Of a stretch of 64,000 bases of DNA, positions 43,920-51,698 are shown piece by piece. The DNA comes from Candidatus Polarisedimenticolia bacterium (GTDB lineage: Bacteria > Acidobacteriota > Polarisedimenticolia > Gp22-AA2). The notes under the pieces were generated by a model. It made no database searches. It had not been told where the DNA came from and saw nothing but the letters and a program-made list of their open reading frames with translations. The stretch's first letter is position 1. The number at the start of each line of letters is the position of its first letter. Location: NCBI GenBank assembly GCA_036001465.1, contig DASYUH010000052.1, forward strand, positions 1-64,000. The letters are read 5' to 3'. Both the position numbers and the translations under genes were made by a program.

Positions 43920-44354
43920 GGTCCCTTCGATCCACCTGGACGCGTCCTCGTAATGCTCCTTCTTCCAGATCGGCACGACCTCCTTGAGGCGCTCGATGGC
44001 ATGCGCACAGCCGGCCAGGGCCTCGCGGCGGTGCGCCGCCGCCACGGCGATGATCACGCTGGGCTCGCCGATCCGGATGCGGCCGATGCGGTGCACGATG
44101 GCCACGTGCGGCGTCCCGAAGAGCGACGCGACCTCTTCGCCAATCGCGCGCATGACCTCTTCCGCCATCGGGACGTAGGCGTCGTATTCGAGGGACAGGA
44201 CGGTCCGGCCGCCGTGGTGATCCCGGGTGGTGCCGATGAAGGTGGCGATGGCGCCGCGATCGGGGCCCGAGACGGCGCGGATCGCCTCGTCCAGATCCAG
44301 CGGCTCCCGGACGATGCGGTAGAGCCCGGGCATCGTGCGACGCTCCGCGCTCAT
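43917..44354 (-). CDS. moaE: Molybdopterin synthase catalytic subunit MoaE
   Basis: 145 residues, normal MoaE length. Conserved segments are GAIATFIGTTRDHHGG, LEYDAYVPMAEE, VAIVHRIGRIRIGEPSVIIAVAAAHR and a C-terminal PIWKKEHYEDASRWIEG with the catalytic lysines. With MoaD it inserts sulfur into cyclic pyranopterin monophosphate. The ATG at 44354 overlaps the moaD stop by 4 bases; a second Met at 44333 begins the conserved part. Confidence 0.94.
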   Translation of the reverse strand: MSAERRTMPGLYRIVREPLDLDEAIRAVSGPDRGAIATFIGTTRDHHGGRTVLSLEYDAYVPMAEEVMRAIGEEVASLFGTPHVAIVHRIGRIRIGEPSVIIAVAAAHRREALAGCAHAIERLKEVVPIWKKEHYEDASRWIEGT

Positions 44355-44593
44355 CCGCCGCTCACAGGCGGGAAAACCGCGATCTCCTCGCTCCCGCTCA
44401 CGGGACGGTCCGGACGCGCGTACGCGCGATCGCAGGAGAACAACGGGCGCCCCTCGTCCCGCAGCGCGGGGACGCGGGCGCGGACGCGCTCCCACACGTC
44501 CGCGAGAGTCGCCCCCGCCCCGATCTCGATCTCGATCGAGGCCGCGCCGGCCGCCTCGCGGTAGCGGGCGAACAACAGCACCGCAACGATCAT
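44351..44593 (-). CDS. moaD: Molybdopterin synthase sulfur carrier MoaD
   Basis: 80 residues, beta-grasp ubiquitin-like protein ending in the required Gly-Gly (PPVSGG). The C-terminal glycine is adenylated and thiocarboxylated, then donates sulfur in complex with MoaE. LFARYREAAG and FSCDRAYA are family-like. It is coupled on both sides: its ATG overlaps the elbB stop, and its stop overlaps the moaE start. Confidence 0.92.
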   Translation of the reverse strand: MIVAVLLFARYREAAGAASIEIEIGAGATLADVWERVRARVPALRDEGRPLFSCDRAYARPDRPVSGSEEIAVFPPVSGG

Positions 44594-45234
44594 GCGCCTC
44601 CCGCCCCGGACTTGGCGGCGGCCCGTCGCCGGTCCTGCACCCGCCGCAGCACCTCGGCCACCATCGCCTCGACGCCCGCCTTGACGTCGGCCAGGCGCGA
44701 GAAGGCCGTGAAGCCCGGGGTGTGGACGATCCCCCTCTCCCGGTCGATGGCGAGAGCCGCGGGGTCCCCGGTGGGGGCCGGGACGTCGATGGGATCCTCC
44801 AGGACCGCCCGCACGGGTATCTCCCCGAGGCTGATGCAGCCGATCGGCTTGCGTGCTTCGATGAAGTGGCGCAGGAATGCGGCGATTTCGGGAACGAGGG
44901 CGCGCCGCTCTCCGAGTCGTGCGAACCCCGTGGAGAAATTGACCACGGGTCCGTAGCCGCCCGGGATGATCAAGGCCTCCAGCTCCTCGGGATGCGCCTC
45001 GGAAAGAGGCCGGATCGCCCGCCGCGCCAGCCGCGCCGATTCGCGCAGCACGTTTCGCACCTCCTGCACCTCGTCACCCCCCAGGTGCTCGACGGTGCGC
45101 TCCTGGGGCCGATCGGGGGCGATCAGGACCGGCCTTTCCCCCGCGGCCTCGAGAGCCAGGAGGAGGAACACCGCCTCGTGCACGTCCGTCCCGTCGTAAT
45201 GGCCACAGCCACCGAGCAGGACTCCGATGGACAC
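44590..45234 (-). CDS. elbB: ElbB-type DJ-1/PfpI glyoxalase-like protein
   Basis: 214 residues, class I glutamine-amidotransferase-like fold of the ElbB/ES1 family. Landmarks are IGVLLGGCGHYDGTDVHEAV, RNVLRESARLARRAIRPL and ALIIPGGYGPVVNFS; the nucleophile-elbow Cys is in KPIGCISL. E. coli ElbB has weak glyoxalase activity and was linked to isoprenoid output. Here it heads an operon with moaD and moaE, a pairing whose meaning is unclear. A TATAAT lies 66 bases upstream. Confidence 0.86.
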   Translation of the reverse strand: MSIGVLLGGCGHYDGTDVHEAVFLLLALEAAGERPVLIAPDRPQERTVEHLGGDEVQEVRNVLRESARLARRAIRPLSEAHPEELEALIIPGGYGPVVNFSTGFARLGERRALVPEIAAFLRHFIEARKPIGCISLGEIPVRAVLEDPIDVPAPTGDPAALAIDRERGIVHTPGFTAFSRLADVKAGVEAMVAEVLRRVQDRRRAAAKSGAGGA

Positions 45235-45254
45235 CCCAATACCCCCATGCGCGC

Positions 45255-45282
45255 GGCCCGGCGCAACACTCGGACAGACTCC
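45255..45282 (-). repeat. GGAGCC-type intergenic palindrome, copy E
   Basis: Minus strand GGAGTCTGTCCGAGTGTTG then GCCGGGCC. Unlike the other copies it lies in the 5' leader of a gene (elbB) rather than at a stop codon. Confidence 0.6.
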
Positions 45283-45299
45283 AGGTCTCTTCGGGCCCG

Positions 45300-45305
45300 A
45301 TTATA
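45300..45305 (-). promoter_or_regulatory. Consensus -10 (TATAAT) of the elbB-moaD-moaE operon
   Basis: TATAAT on the minus strand, 66 bases before the elbB start; the -35 is weak. It lies 27 bases from the divergent promoter of the corrinoid operon, so one regulator could act on both. Confidence 0.45.
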
Positions 45306-45331
45306 CGGTCCGCCGCTCCCTTTCTTTTCAG

Positions 45332-45360
45332 TTGACTCGCGGCGTACGGGGTGGTACTTT
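45332..45360 (+). promoter_or_regulatory. Promoter of the corrinoid operon
   Basis: TTGACT (45332-45337), 17-base spacer, TACTTT (45355-45360). Start near 45367, giving a leader of about 320 bases to the IclR gene. Confidence 0.65.
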
Positions 45361-45492
45361 TGGTGCGCATTGTGCTAATGAGTTTTAATATGAGGAACAA
45401 GAGACGGAACGACCTGAGATGGGCTGGGGTTGCGCGTGGTCGGTTTCTTATGCTTCTGCACCATTCGACCCATCGGACCGGCACCCGTTGCT

Positions 45493-45539
45493 GTTACGGC
45501 TTCAAGGGCCCATCGATCGTCGCAAGTCATTGCCGTAAC
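45493..45539. promoter_or_regulatory. Inverted repeat in the leader, possible IclR-type operator or RNA stem
   Basis: GTTACGGC (45493-45500) and GCCGTAAC (45532-45539), perfect 8-base arms separated by 31 bases. It lies about 147 bases before the regulator start. Confidence 0.4.
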
Positions 45540-45602
45540 GTCATCATCGGCAAAATAGGGGTTGCGCGGGTGGAGGTCTTCGACGGAGAATCTGGCTGAA
45601 GT

Positions 45603-45658
45603 GTCCTGCCCTCCGCAATGCGAGGACGGCATAAAGGGGTCGCGGCAGGGACAGGACG
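45603..45658 (+). promoter_or_regulatory. Competing hairpins just upstream of the IclR start
   Basis: GTCCTG at 45603-45608 can pair either with AGGAC at 45623-45627 (short hairpin with inner CGC/GCG) or with CAGGAC at 45653-45658 (long hairpin). The alternatives are mutually exclusive, the layout of an attenuator or translation switch. This is base-pairing by eye only. Confidence 0.3.
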
Positions 45659-45685
45659 CAGTCCATGAAGAAAGGAAAGGTCCAC

Positions 45686-46558
45686 ATGGCTCAGGATGTG
45701 ACGGCACAGGGGATCAACAAGAAGAGGAGCGACCGGGGCGAAGGGGTCGTGACGGGGAACCAGGCGGTGCGCCGCGCCATCGCGGTGCTCAAAGCGTTCA
45801 GCGATGACGCGCCCGAGATGGGCGTTACCGAGGTCAGCCGCAAGGTCAACCTCCACAAGAGCACGGTCTACCGTCTCCTCTCGGCCTTCGAGGGAGAGGG
45901 GCTCATCGGCAAGAGCCCGGAGAACGGCAAGTACAGGCTCGGCCCCGAGCTGATCGTCCTGGGCGAGCAGGTCCTGCGGCACACCGACGTGCACCGTGTC
46001 GCCCTCCCCTTCCTGCGCGACATGGCCGACCGCACCGGCGAGACCGTGGACCTCGAGGTCCTGAGCGGCAGCAACGTCGTCACCATCGAGGAGATCGCCG
46101 GCAAGCACGTGGTGGCCGCCGCCGGGGCGATCGGCATGCCCTGGGCGGCCCACGCCACCTCGACCGGCAAGGTCCTTCTGGCGTTCCAGCCGCCGGAGAA
46201 GCAGCGCCAGATCCTGGTGCGCGCGCTCAAGAAGTTCACGCCGCGCACGATCACCGACTCCAAGGTGCTGTCGCGCGACCTGATCAAGATCCGCGAGCAG
46301 GGATATGCCGTGTCCTACGGCGAGCTCGAGGATCACCTGATCGCCATCGGCCTGCCGATCCGGAGCCGCAACGGCGACGCCATCGCCGCCGTCAGCATTT
46401 CGGGACCCGACACACGGCTGACCCCGGACAAGCTGCCGGGCCTCATCCGCATCGGGCTGGATTCCTGCTCCAAGATCTCGGCCCGGCTCGGCTATCACGG
46501 ACCGGCTTCGCTGCGGGCGGCGCAGTCCAAGTTCCTGGCGCCGCGCGCCATCGTCTGA
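45686..46558 (+). CDS. IclR-family transcriptional regulator
   Basis: 290 residues. A winged-helix domain (about 25-90: AVLKAFSDDAPEMGVTEVSR, LHKSTVYRLLSAFEGEGL) and an IclR effector domain (about 100-275: GKHVVAAAGAIGMPWAAHAT, STGKVLLAF, GYAVSYGELEDHLIAIGLPI) are complete. Such regulators bind small aromatic or organic acid ligands. The ATG at 45686 follows AAGGAAAGG by about 5 bases; an ATG at 45665 would add seven residues. It heads the corrinoid operon and very likely controls it; the ligand may be the methyl donor or its product (inference). Confidence 0.9.
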   Translation: MAQDVTAQGINKKRSDRGEGVVTGNQAVRRAIAVLKAFSDDAPEMGVTEVSRKVNLHKSTVYRLLSAFEGEGLIGKSPENGKYRLGPELIVLGEQVLRHTDVHRVALPFLRDMADRTGETVDLEVLSGSNVVTIEEIAGKHVVAAAGAIGMPWAAHATSTGKVLLAFQPPEKQRQILVRALKKFTPRTITDSKVLSRDLIKIREQGYAVSYGELEDHLIAIGLPIRSRNGDAIAAVSISGPDTRLTPDKLPGLIRIGLDSCSKISARLGYHGPASLRAAQSKFLAPRAIV

Positions 46559-46585
46559 AATTCGCGTATCCGAAGGAGGGTTGCC

Positions 46586-47338
46586 TTGAGCCACGACGAC
46601 CTGTACCAGAAGATGGCGGACAGCGTGATCACCGGTGAGGCGGAGATCTCGGCCGCCCTGGCCCGCCAGTCCCTGGAGCTGGGCATCGCCCCGCTCGAGT
46701 CGATCGACAATGGATTCGTGAAGGGCATCCGCGTCGTCGGCGACCGTTTCGGCGCCGGAGAGCTCTTCCTTCCCGAGCTCGTGATGAGCGCCGAGGCGAT
46801 GAAGGCCGCCCTCGCCATCCTGGAGCCGGAGCTCGCCAAGAGCTCCGTGGCGCGCGAGAGCCAGGGAAGCGTGCTGGCCTGCACCGTGCAGGGGGACATC
46901 CACGACATCGGCAAGCGGATCGTCTGCACCATGATGTCCGCGAACGGGTTCACGGTGGTGGACCTCGGGGTCAACGTCAAGATCGACCGCTTCGTCAACG
47001 AGATCAAGGAGCGGAAGCCGGACATCGTCGCCATGTCGGCCCTCCTGACCACCACCGCTCCGAACCAGGGAAAGATCATCAAGCTGCTGCAGAAGGAGGG
47101 GATCCGCGACCAGTACATCGTCATGGTCGGCGGCGCCCCGACCAGCCTGCAGTGGTCGAGGGACATCGGCGCCGACGGCTACGGCGAGAATGCCACCGAG
47201 GCGGTGCGCGTGGCGAAGGAGCTGATGGCCAGGAAGCGCTCGCGCCCCGCGCCGCAGGCCGAGGCCGCAGCGCCCGTCTCCGCCCTCGGCGAGCCGTCCG
47301 CGTCCTCGGTGGGCGCGGCCCGGGCTGCGGCGGACTAA
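46586..47338 (+). CDS. Corrinoid (methyl-B12) carrier protein
   Basis: 250 residues. The N-terminal helical cap (about 1-88) and the B12-binding Rossmann domain (about 94-215) have the signature GDIHDIGK; His106 is the lower axial ligand of the cobamide in the DxHxxG motif. LGVNVKIDRFV, SALLTTTAPNQ and VMVGGAP follow as usual. This is the MtaC/MtbC/MtvC-type shuttle that carries a methyl group between two methyltransferases. The C-terminal 30 residues are an Ala/Pro/Ser tail. The start is a TTG with GGAGGG 5 bases upstream, 27 bases after the regulator. Confidence 0.93.
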   Translation: MSHDDLYQKMADSVITGEAEISAALARQSLELGIAPLESIDNGFVKGIRVVGDRFGAGELFLPELVMSAEAMKAALAILEPELAKSSVARESQGSVLACTVQGDIHDIGKRIVCTMMSANGFTVVDLGVNVKIDRFVNEIKERKPDIVAMSALLTTTAPNQGKIIKLLQKEGIRDQYIVMVGGAPTSLQWSRDIGADGYGENATEAVRVAKELMARKRSRPAPQAEAAAPVSALGEPSASSVGAARAAAD

Positions 47339-47398
47339 GTCGCCCTGGATCTCCCCGGGAGCCGTTCCGCCCCGGGGACCGACTGGAAAGGACCCTGC

Positions 47399-47812
47399 AT
47401 GCCGTTTCCGGTGTCGTTCAGCCTGGAGCCCGTGCGCCGTTTCTTTCGCGGGCACCCGCGCGTGACGCGCTCCCTCGAGCTGGCCGTCCTGCCGCTCGAA
47501 GCCGCCAGCAAGAAGCTCGCATTCGGCTGCAAGATGTGCGGGCAGTGCATCCTGCACGAGACCGGTATGACCTGCCCGATGGGTTGCCCGAAGACGCTGC
47601 GAAACGGTCCGTGCGGCGGCGTGCGCATGAACGGGCACTGCGAGGTCGATCCCGGAATGATGTGCGTCTGGCTGAAGGCCGAGCGTCGCTCGCGCTGGAT
47701 GCCATGGCGCGGCGCCATCCTGCGCATCCAGCCGGCACTCGACTGGAGCCTCAAGGGGAGCTCGGCCTGGGTCGGCCTGATGATCGGCCGCAACGGGAAG
47801 GAGGCCCGGTGA
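47399..47812 (+). CDS. metV: MetV-type protein (methylenetetrahydrofolate reductase C-terminal family)
   Basis: 137 residues with eight cysteines: C44, C47, C50, C59, C63, C72, C81 and C89 (CKMCGQC, TCPMGCPK, NGPCGGV). This matches the zinc/iron-sulfur MetV subunit found with MetF in acetogens and other anaerobes. There it associates with MetF and is thought to pass electrons to or from it. Here it sits directly before metF, overlapping it by 4 bases, so a MetVF complex is expected. GGAAAGG is 7 bases before the ATG. Confidence 0.86.
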   Translation: MPFPVSFSLEPVRRFFRGHPRVTRSLELAVLPLEAASKKLAFGCKMCGQCILHETGMTCPMGCPKTLRNGPCGGVRMNGHCEVDPGMMCVWLKAERRSRWMPWRGAILRIQPALDWSLKGSSAWVGLMIGRNGKEAR

Positions 47813-48849
47813 GCCCTCAGGGTCCGTTCCCGCGATTCGAGGACGCCCTCCGATCCGGCCTGCCGCTCCTGACCTGCGAGATCGCGAGCGGCGACAGCGC
47901 CGACCCGCAGGACCTCCTGCGCCGGGCGCGCCTGGTGCGCGACCACGTGGACGCCGTGAACCTGCCCGACAACACGGCCGGCATCGTCCACATGTCGGCC
48001 CTGGCGGCCGCCGCGATCCTGGTGCGCGAGGGGATCGACCCGATCGTGCACGTCACCTGCCGCGACCGGAACCGGATGGCGCTGCAGAGCGACCTCCTGG
48101 GGGCGGCGGCGCTCGGCGTCCGGAACGTCCTCTGCCTGACCGGCGATCACACGATCCACGGGGATCACCCGGGGGCCAAGCCGGTGTTCGACCTGGACTC
48201 GCTGCAGCTGCTCGGCCTGGTGGGGACGCTGCGCCGCGGGCGGTACCTGAGCGGCCGCGAGATCCGGCCCGCCCCCGAGCTTCTCCCGGGAGCCACCGAG
48301 AATCCCTTCGCGCCGCCCTACGATTTCCGGCCGTTGCGCGTCCAGAAGAAGGTCGAGGCGGGGGCGCGGTTCCTCCAGACCCAGATCACCTACAATGTCG
48401 CGCGCTTCGCCGCCTTCATGCAGCGCGTGCGCGACCTTGGCCTGGACCGCCGGGTGTCGATTCTCGCCGGCGTGGCGCCGCTGCGCTCGGCGCGTTCGGC
48501 GCGCTACATGCAGGAGCGCGTTCCCGGCATGGAGGTGACCGACGCGGTCATCCGGCGCATGGATCAGGCGGGACCCGGACGCAGCCGCGCCGAGGAGGAG
48601 GGGCTCGCGATCGCCGTCGAGATCGTGGAGCAGGTCCGGGAGATCAAGGGACTGGCGGGGATCCATCTGATGCCGATCCACTGGGAAGAGGCCGTGGCCG
48701 AAATCGCCGCCCGCGCGCGCCTCGAGCCGGCGCGCCTCGCCCTGGCGGCCACGGTCGCAGCCCGCGCCGGCCGGGACGCCGGGACGGACCGCAGGGGCCC
48801 GGGCGTGGAGGATTCCCCCCTCGACCGTCCGCGGGAGCATCGAGCATGA
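47809..48849 (+). CDS. metF: Methylenetetrahydrofolate reductase MetF
   Basis: 346 residues, TIM-barrel flavoprotein that interconverts methyl- and methylene-H4folate. Visible motifs are LLTCEIASGD (catalytic Glu region), LVREGIDPIVHVTCRDRNR, NVLCLTGDH, FLQTQITYNV and VSILAGVAPLRS. A 45-residue charged C-terminal tail follows the barrel. The start is a GTG overlapping the metV stop (GTGA) with AAGGAGG just upstream. In this operon it would most simply oxidise methyl-H4folate made from a demethylation reaction; the reverse direction is possible. Confidence 0.92.
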   Translation: MSPQGPFPRFEDALRSGLPLLTCEIASGDSADPQDLLRRARLVRDHVDAVNLPDNTAGIVHMSALAAAAILVREGIDPIVHVTCRDRNRMALQSDLLGAAALGVRNVLCLTGDHTIHGDHPGAKPVFDLDSLQLLGLVGTLRRGRYLSGREIRPAPELLPGATENPFAPPYDFRPLRVQKKVEAGARFLQTQITYNVARFAAFMQRVRDLGLDRRVSILAGVAPLRSARSARYMQERVPGMEVTDAVIRRMDQAGPGRSRAEEEGLAIAVEIVEQVREIKGLAGIHLMPIHWEEAVAEIAARARLEPARLALAATVAARAGRDAGTDRRGPGVEDSPLDRPREHRA

Positions 48850-49760
48850 AGACCATCGTCTCGTCCGCCACGAAGACCGTGGTCATCAGCCCCGAGGACC
48901 CCTTCGTGGTCATCGGGGAGCGGATCAACCCGACCAACCGCAAGAAGCTGGCCGAGGAGCTGCGGCGCTTCGACTTCACCCGGGTGAAGAGCGACGCCCT
49001 GGCCCAGGTGGAAGCCGGCGCGACCATGCTCGACGTGAACGCGGGGATCCCCGGCGCCGACGAACCGAGCATGCTCAAGGGGGCGGTCCTGGCGATGATG
49101 GAGGTGACGGACGTCCCGATCTCCATCGACTCGTCGACGCCCGAGGCCCTGGAGGCGGCCCTTCCGGTGTACAGGGGCAAGGCGCTGGTGAATTCCGTGA
49201 CCGGCGAGGACGAGGTGCTCGAGCGTCTCCTGCCCCTGGTGAAGAAGTACGGCGCCGCGGTCATCGGCATCGCCAACGACGACACCGGAATCAGCAACGA
49301 CCCGCAGGAGCGCTTCAACATTGCCCGGAAGATCGTGGAGCGCGCCGCCGACCATGGCATCCCGAAGGAGGACGTGATCATCGATCCCCTCTGCATGCCG
49401 ATCGGCGCCAACCACCAGTTCGGGCGCATCACGTTCGAGACCATGCGCCTCATCCGCGACGGCCTCGGAGTGAACATGTCGGTCGGCGCGGGGAACGTCG
49501 GCTTCGGGCTCCCCGACCGGCCCCCGCTGACCGCCAGCTTCATCCTGCTCGGCATGCAGGTCGGCCTGACCGCCTCGATCACCAACGCGCTGGAGCCGGA
49601 GATCTACAAGATGATCCTGGCCGGCGACCTGATGCTCGGCAGCGACCCCTTCGGGAAGAAATGGAACGCCCACTTCCGCAGGGTCTCCGCCGCGAGGGCC
49701 GCGGCCCGGCCGGCGACTCCCCAGGCCGCACCGGCCGCCTCCTCCGCTCCCACGGCCTGA
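48846..49760 (+). CDS. Methyltetrahydrofolate:corrinoid protein methyltransferase
   Basis: 304 residues, pterin-binding TIM barrel like AcsE (MeTr) and the H4folate domain of MetH. Motifs are VIGERINPTNRKKLAEEL, MLDVNAGIPG, PISIDSSTPEALEAAL, NSVTGE, IDPLCMPIG and MSVGAGNVGFGLP. It moves the methyl group between the corrinoid protein and H4folate (MT2 role). The C-terminal 25 residues are an Ala/Pro tail like that of the corrinoid protein. The ATG overlaps the metF stop by 4 bases. Confidence 0.92.
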   Translation: MKTIVSSATKTVVISPEDPFVVIGERINPTNRKKLAEELRRFDFTRVKSDALAQVEAGATMLDVNAGIPGADEPSMLKGAVLAMMEVTDVPISIDSSTPEALEAALPVYRGKALVNSVTGEDEVLERLLPLVKKYGAAVIGIANDDTGISNDPQERFNIARKIVERAADHGIPKEDVIIDPLCMPIGANHQFGRITFETMRLIRDGLGVNMSVGAGNVGFGLPDRPPLTASFILLGMQVGLTASITNALEPEIYKMILAGDLMLGSDPFGKKWNAHFRRVSAARAAARPATPQAAPAASSAPTA

Positions 49761-49770
49761 AGGCAGACCG

Positions 49771-51645
49771 ATGGAGCCCCTGACTGCCGTGAAAGCCGAG
49801 AAGGTCAAGGTCACCTTCCTGCCCAAGGAGACCTCGACGCGCGTGCCGGCCGGAACGACGCTGTTCCACGCCGCCGCGTGGACCGGCCAGCCGATCGAGA
49901 GCACCTGCGGCGGCCGCGGGACCTGCGGCAAGTGCCGCGTGCAGGTGATCCAGGGGACCGCGCCCGTCACGCCCGCCGACCTGCAGCACCTGGCCAAGGA
50001 GGACCTGGCCGGCGGCTGGCGGCTCTCCTGCCAGTCGGAGGTGCGGGACGAGATGGTGGTCCAGGTGCCGCGTCTCCTGAGCACACCGAAGACCGCCATG
50101 TTCGGGGTCGGCCGGCAGGTCCTGCTCGATCCGAACGTCCACAAAGTGCACCTGATGCTCGCCGAGCCGACGCTGCACGATCAGCGCTCCGACCTGCAGC
50201 GCCTCAAGGAGGCCCTGCGCCAGGAGGGGTTCGCCATGAACGCCGAGCTTCCGGTGGTGCGCACGCTGCCGAAGGCCCTGCGCGACTCCGAGTTCGACGT
50301 GACGGCCGTCGTGTGCGGCGAGTCCCTGCTCGCCGTCGAGCCGGGCGACACCACGGGCGCCTGCTTCGGCATCGCCTTCGATCTGGGCACCACCACCATC
50401 GTCGGGACGCTCATGGACCTGAACAACGGCGAGGCGCGCGGGGTCACGTCCAACCTGAACGCCCAGGCGATCCACGGCGGCGACGTGCTCTCGCGCATCT
50501 CCCACACCATGGGGAAGAAGGAAGGACTGCAGGAGATGCAGCACTTCGCCGCGTTCACCATGAACGGGATCGTCGAGCGGCTGACCGCCGAGTCGGGGGT
50601 GCCGCTCGACCGCATCTACGAGATCACCGTCGCCGGGAACCTGACGATGATGCACCTGCTCCTGGGGATCGATCCCGAGCCGATCTCCGTGACGCCGTTC
50701 GCCCCGGCGGTGTCGCACGGCCTGAATCTCCGCGCCGCCGATCTCGGCATCACGGTTCATCCGGAGGGCCGCGTCTTCCTGTTCCCGGCGATCGGCTCCT
50801 ACGTCGGCGGAGACATCGTCGCCGGCCTCCTCGCCACGGCCCTGCCGCGCGGCAACAAGCTGCGCCTGTTCGTCGACGTCGGCACCAACGGCGAGATCGC
50901 CCTGGGATCCGAGCCGCGCACCCTGTCCACCGCCGCCCCCGCCGGCCCGGCGTTCGAGGGGGCCGAGATCTCGTGCGGCATGCGCGCCACGACCGGGGCG
51001 ATCGAGGGGGTGCAGGTCACCGAGGACTCCGTCGTCCTGCAGACCATCCAGGACGCGCCGCCGGTCGGCCTGTGCGGATCGGGGCTCATCGACGCCGTGG
51101 CGCAGCTCTACAAGCGGGGCCTGATGGACGCGACCGGCCGCATGCGCTCCGCCGAGGAGCTGCAGGGGCAGGTTCCCCAGTCGCTCGCCTCCCGCCTGGT
51201 CACCGTGGACGGGGTGCGCGCCTTCGTCCTGGCCACGGAGGAAGAGACCGGCGGCAAGCGCATCCTGTTCTCCCAGAAGGACGTGCGTCAGCTCCAGTTC
51301 GCCAAGGGGTCGATCGCCTCCGGGATCCGGGTCCTGATGAAGGAGATGGGGGTGGCGCCCGAGGAGCTTCAAGAAGTCTTGCTCGCCGGGGCCTTCGGCT
51401 CGTACATCCACCCCGACGCCGCGCGCATCATCGGTCTGGTGCCGGCCGTGCCGCTGGCGCGCATCCGCGCCGTCGGCAACGCCGCGGGCGAGGGGGCCAA
51501 GATCGCCCTGCTGTCCTACCGCGAGCGGGAGGCCGCCGAGGCGATGCCGGCGCGCGTCGAGTACATCGAGCTTTCGGGACGCGAGGACTTCAACGACATC
51601 TTCATGTCGGTCCTGGGATTCCCCCCGCTCGACAGTCTCCCCTGA
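49771..51645 (+). CDS. Reductive activator of corrinoid protein ([2Fe-2S] plus ASKHA ATPase)
   Basis: 624 residues. An N-terminal plant-type [2Fe-2S] ferredoxin domain (C46, C52, C55, C87; CGGRGTCGKC) is followed by a linker and an ASKHA actin-like ATPase (about 195-610: FDLGTTTIVGTLMDL, FVDVGTNGEIALGSE, LLAGAFGSYIHPD). This is the RACo/RACE class that uses ATP and a low-potential electron to return inactive Co(II) corrinoid to Co(I). It is 10 bases after the methyltransferase and ends the operon. Its presence argues strongly that the corrinoid protein works as a methyl carrier. Confidence 0.93.
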   Translation: MEPLTAVKAEKVKVTFLPKETSTRVPAGTTLFHAAAWTGQPIESTCGGRGTCGKCRVQVIQGTAPVTPADLQHLAKEDLAGGWRLSCQSEVRDEMVVQVPRLLSTPKTAMFGVGRQVLLDPNVHKVHLMLAEPTLHDQRSDLQRLKEALRQEGFAMNAELPVVRTLPKALRDSEFDVTAVVCGESLLAVEPGDTTGACFGIAFDLGTTTIVGTLMDLNNGEARGVTSNLNAQAIHGGDVLSRISHTMGKKEGLQEMQHFAAFTMNGIVERLTAESGVPLDRIYEITVAGNLTMMHLLLGIDPEPISVTPFAPAVSHGLNLRAADLGITVHPEGRVFLFPAIGSYVGGDIVAGLLATALPRGNKLRLFVDVGTNGEIALGSEPRTLSTAAPAGPAFEGAEISCGMRATTGAIEGVQVTEDSVVLQTIQDAPPVGLCGSGLIDAVAQLYKRGLMDATGRMRSAEELQGQVPQSLASRLVTVDGVRAFVLATEEETGGKRILFSQKDVRQLQFAKGSIASGIRVLMKEMGVAPEELQEVLLAGAFGSYIHPDAARIIGLVPAVPLARIRAVGNAAGEGAKIALLSYREREAAEAMPARVEYIELSGREDFNDIFMSVLGFPPLDSLP

Positions 51646-51668
51646 AGCCGGATCGATCCCGCTCTGGC

Positions 51669-51698
51669 GGCCTGTCCGGGTGTTGGGCCGGCCCCTAG
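51669..51698 (+). repeat. GGAGCC-type intergenic palindrome, copy B
   Basis: GGCCTGTCCGGGTGTTGGG at the left and GGCCGGCCCCTAG at the right. CTA at 51695-51697 is the stop of the convergent DUF481 gene. It lies between two convergent operon ends. Confidence 0.68.

Larger units (their letters stand above)
45235..45685. other. 451-base control region between elbB and the corrinoid operon
   Basis: It holds divergent promoters (45300-45305 leftward, 45332-45360 rightward), repeat copy E (45255-45282), and a roughly 310-base rightward leader. The leader contains an inverted repeat, an 11-base direct repeat (GGGGTTGCGCG at 45426-45436 and 45558-45568) and overlapping hairpins next to the IclR start. 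It is less GC-rich than the flanks. Short frames here have unlike codon use and no recognisable product. Confidence 0.6.

Noticed and set aside
45351-45599. Small plus-strand frame in the corrinoid-operon leader
   Set aside because: It begins inside the promoter -10 region, lacks an SD and has codon use unlike neighbouring genes.
45361-45685. Cobalamin, SAM or TPP riboswitch in the corrinoid-operon leader
   Set aside because: None of the conserved core sequences (for example a B12 box) was found by eye; only generic hairpins were seen.
45686-51645. Complete Wood-Ljungdahl pathway
   Set aside because: MetV, MetF, a methyltransferase and an activator are present, but no CO dehydrogenase/acetyl-CoA synthase or formyl/methenyl-H4folate enzymes are in the window.
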